From the NCBI GenBank assembly GCA_030630685.1, contig DAOVMN010000117.1, positions 1-6,875 on the forward strand: a DNA stretch of 6,875 nucleotides, in the 5' to 3' direction. The position numbers and the translations under genes were made by a program. Position 1 is the first letter of the stretch. Each line of letters opens with the position of its first letter. The notes under the pieces are model-generated. The model did no database searches. It was not told the DNA's origin and was given only the letters and a program-made list of their open reading frames with translations. Shown here piece after piece: positions 6,391 to 6,875 of this stretch. Origin of the DNA: Thermoplasmata archaeon. Its GTDB lineage: Archaea > Thermoplasmatota > DAOVMN01.

Positions 6391-6707
6391 ATTAAGGTTT
6401 TTTTTGAGATGATAGGTTACACGATATTTGATTAATTAATCATGTTTTGTCTATATCTTCTGCATTTATAAATACTTTGCCACTTTTGGCCTATCTTTCT
6501 TTGACGCCAGCAGGATTGGGGTGGATATTATATAAAAAAGTATCGAAGTCGAACTTATAGGGAAGGCGCGCAAACGATTAATTGATTTATAAGAACTCGT
6601 TTTTGTTTGCGCTAAGTGCAGGGGAATAAGGATTGAATGTTACGAAGGGTGGCAACACTTAAGCCTGCTGAACGGCCTGAACTATCAAAGATCATTGCAA
6701 GGAACGT
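6391..6707. other. AT-rich intergenic region between panB and the CDF-like gene, no gene seen
   Basis: No credible gene was found in these 317 bases. They must hold the promoter of the minus-strand CDF-like gene, but no convincing -35/-10 or -24/-12 pair was found on that strand. TGATTAATTAATCA at 6429-6442 is a perfect 14-bp palindrome about 40 bp upstream of the CDF-like start and could be an operator. A further inverted repeat lies at 6568-6612. The stretch just downstream of panB (6613-6707) shows nothing clear. Confidence 0.6.
6568..6612. repeat. Inverted repeat GCGCAAAC / GTTTGCGC
   Basis: GCGCAAAC (6568-6575) pairs exactly with GTTTGCGC (6605-6612) across 29 bases. A shifted alternative pairs AAACGA (6572-6577) with TCGTTT (6597-6602). 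On the minus strand it lies about 96 bases after the panB stop and could act as an RNA 3-prime hairpin for panB, but no T run follows it, so an intrinsic terminator is not supported. Confidence 0.35.
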
Positions 6708-6875
6708 TCATATCTTTTCCGCCTCCTCTTTGCTCATCTTAAAGGTATGTTCTTCTCCAGGAAATACCCCGTCTTCTACCTCTTTTTTGTACTCTTTCAG
6801 GGCATCGATTATCATTGGTCCTAATTTGATATACTGCTTTACGAATTTTGGGGTGAACCGCTCAAAAAGGCCCAC
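6708..6875 (-). CDS. panB: 3-methyl-2-oxobutanoate hydroxymethyltransferase, C-terminal 55 residues
   Basis: The frame is open from the right edge to a TGA at 6708-6710. The tail reads FTPKFVKQY (7-15), then ALKEYKKEVEDGVFPGEEHTF (25-45), which is the characteristic PanB ending (F-T/P-P-K-F-V-K and F-P-x-x-E-H-x-F). PanB makes ketopantoate from 2-oxoisovalerate and 5,10-methylenetetrahydrofolate, the first committed step of pantothenate and CoA synthesis, in the cytoplasm. A full protein is about 265-285 residues, so roughly four fifths lies beyond 6875. A short helical extension, MSKEEAEKI, follows the conserved end. No panC or panD follows it in this window. It is a housekeeping gene and probably unrelated to the operon at 1595-5014. 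Confidence 0.88.
   Translation of the reverse strand: MGLFERFTPKFVKQYIKLGPMIIDALKEYKKEVEDGVFPGEEHTFKMSKEEAEKI

Noticed and set aside
6501..6531. TTGACG and TATTAT on the plus strand resembling a sigma-70 promoter.
   Set aside because: Spacing is 19 bases and no plus-strand gene follows; it may be chance in AT-rich DNA.
6637..6875. Rightward open frame from ATG 6637 with AAGGA-like sequence upstream.
   Set aside because: It runs antisense through the clear PanB C-terminus and its translation shows no recognisable protein pattern; it is a shadow frame.

Overview
The window looks like chromosomal DNA of an anaerobic or facultatively anaerobic Gram-negative bacterium, most plausibly a deltaproteobacterium-like (Desulfobacterota) or related environmental lineage. 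This is an inference. It rests on a sigma-54 activator paired with a -24/-12 promoter and an IHF-type site, a Tat-exported molybdopterin enzyme of the kind common in anaerobes, and moderately GC-rich genes separated by AT-rich gaps. No taxonomic marker gene is present.

Layout: (1) 1-1167, minus strand: a sigma-54-dependent response activator (GAF-like sensor plus AAA+ domain), cut by the left edge before its DNA-binding domain. (2) 1168-1594: a control region with two repeat elements, then a palindromic array built on CTATAG, a perfect IHF consensus and a sigma-54 promoter firing rightward. (3) 1595-5014, plus strand: a tight four-gene operon. It encodes a 105-residue protein of unknown function, a class I SAM methyltransferase, a 772-residue Tat-exported molybdopterin oxidoreductase-family protein, and a 63-residue protein with two membrane spans. 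(4) 5074-6390, minus strand: a cation-diffusion-facilitator-like membrane protein with winged-helix-like regions at both ends. (5) 6391-6707: AT-rich gap with palindromes and no convincing gene. (6) 6708-6875, minus strand: the last 55 residues of PanB (ketopantoate hydroxymethyltransferase), cut by the right edge.

How the parts fit: the minus-strand activator probably binds the palindromic sites. IHF bending would then bring it to sigma-54 polymerase at 1542-1557 and switch on the four-gene operon. The operon's main product is exported through Tat, keeps a cysteine in the position of the molybdenum/tungsten ligand, and lacks three of the four cysteines of the usual N-terminal [4Fe-4S] site. 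No iron-sulfur or NrfD-type partner subunit is encoded next to it. The pairing with a methyltransferase and a small unknown protein does not match any characterised molybdoenzyme operon I know. This operon is the best candidate in the window for an undescribed system; its substrate cannot be read from the sequence.
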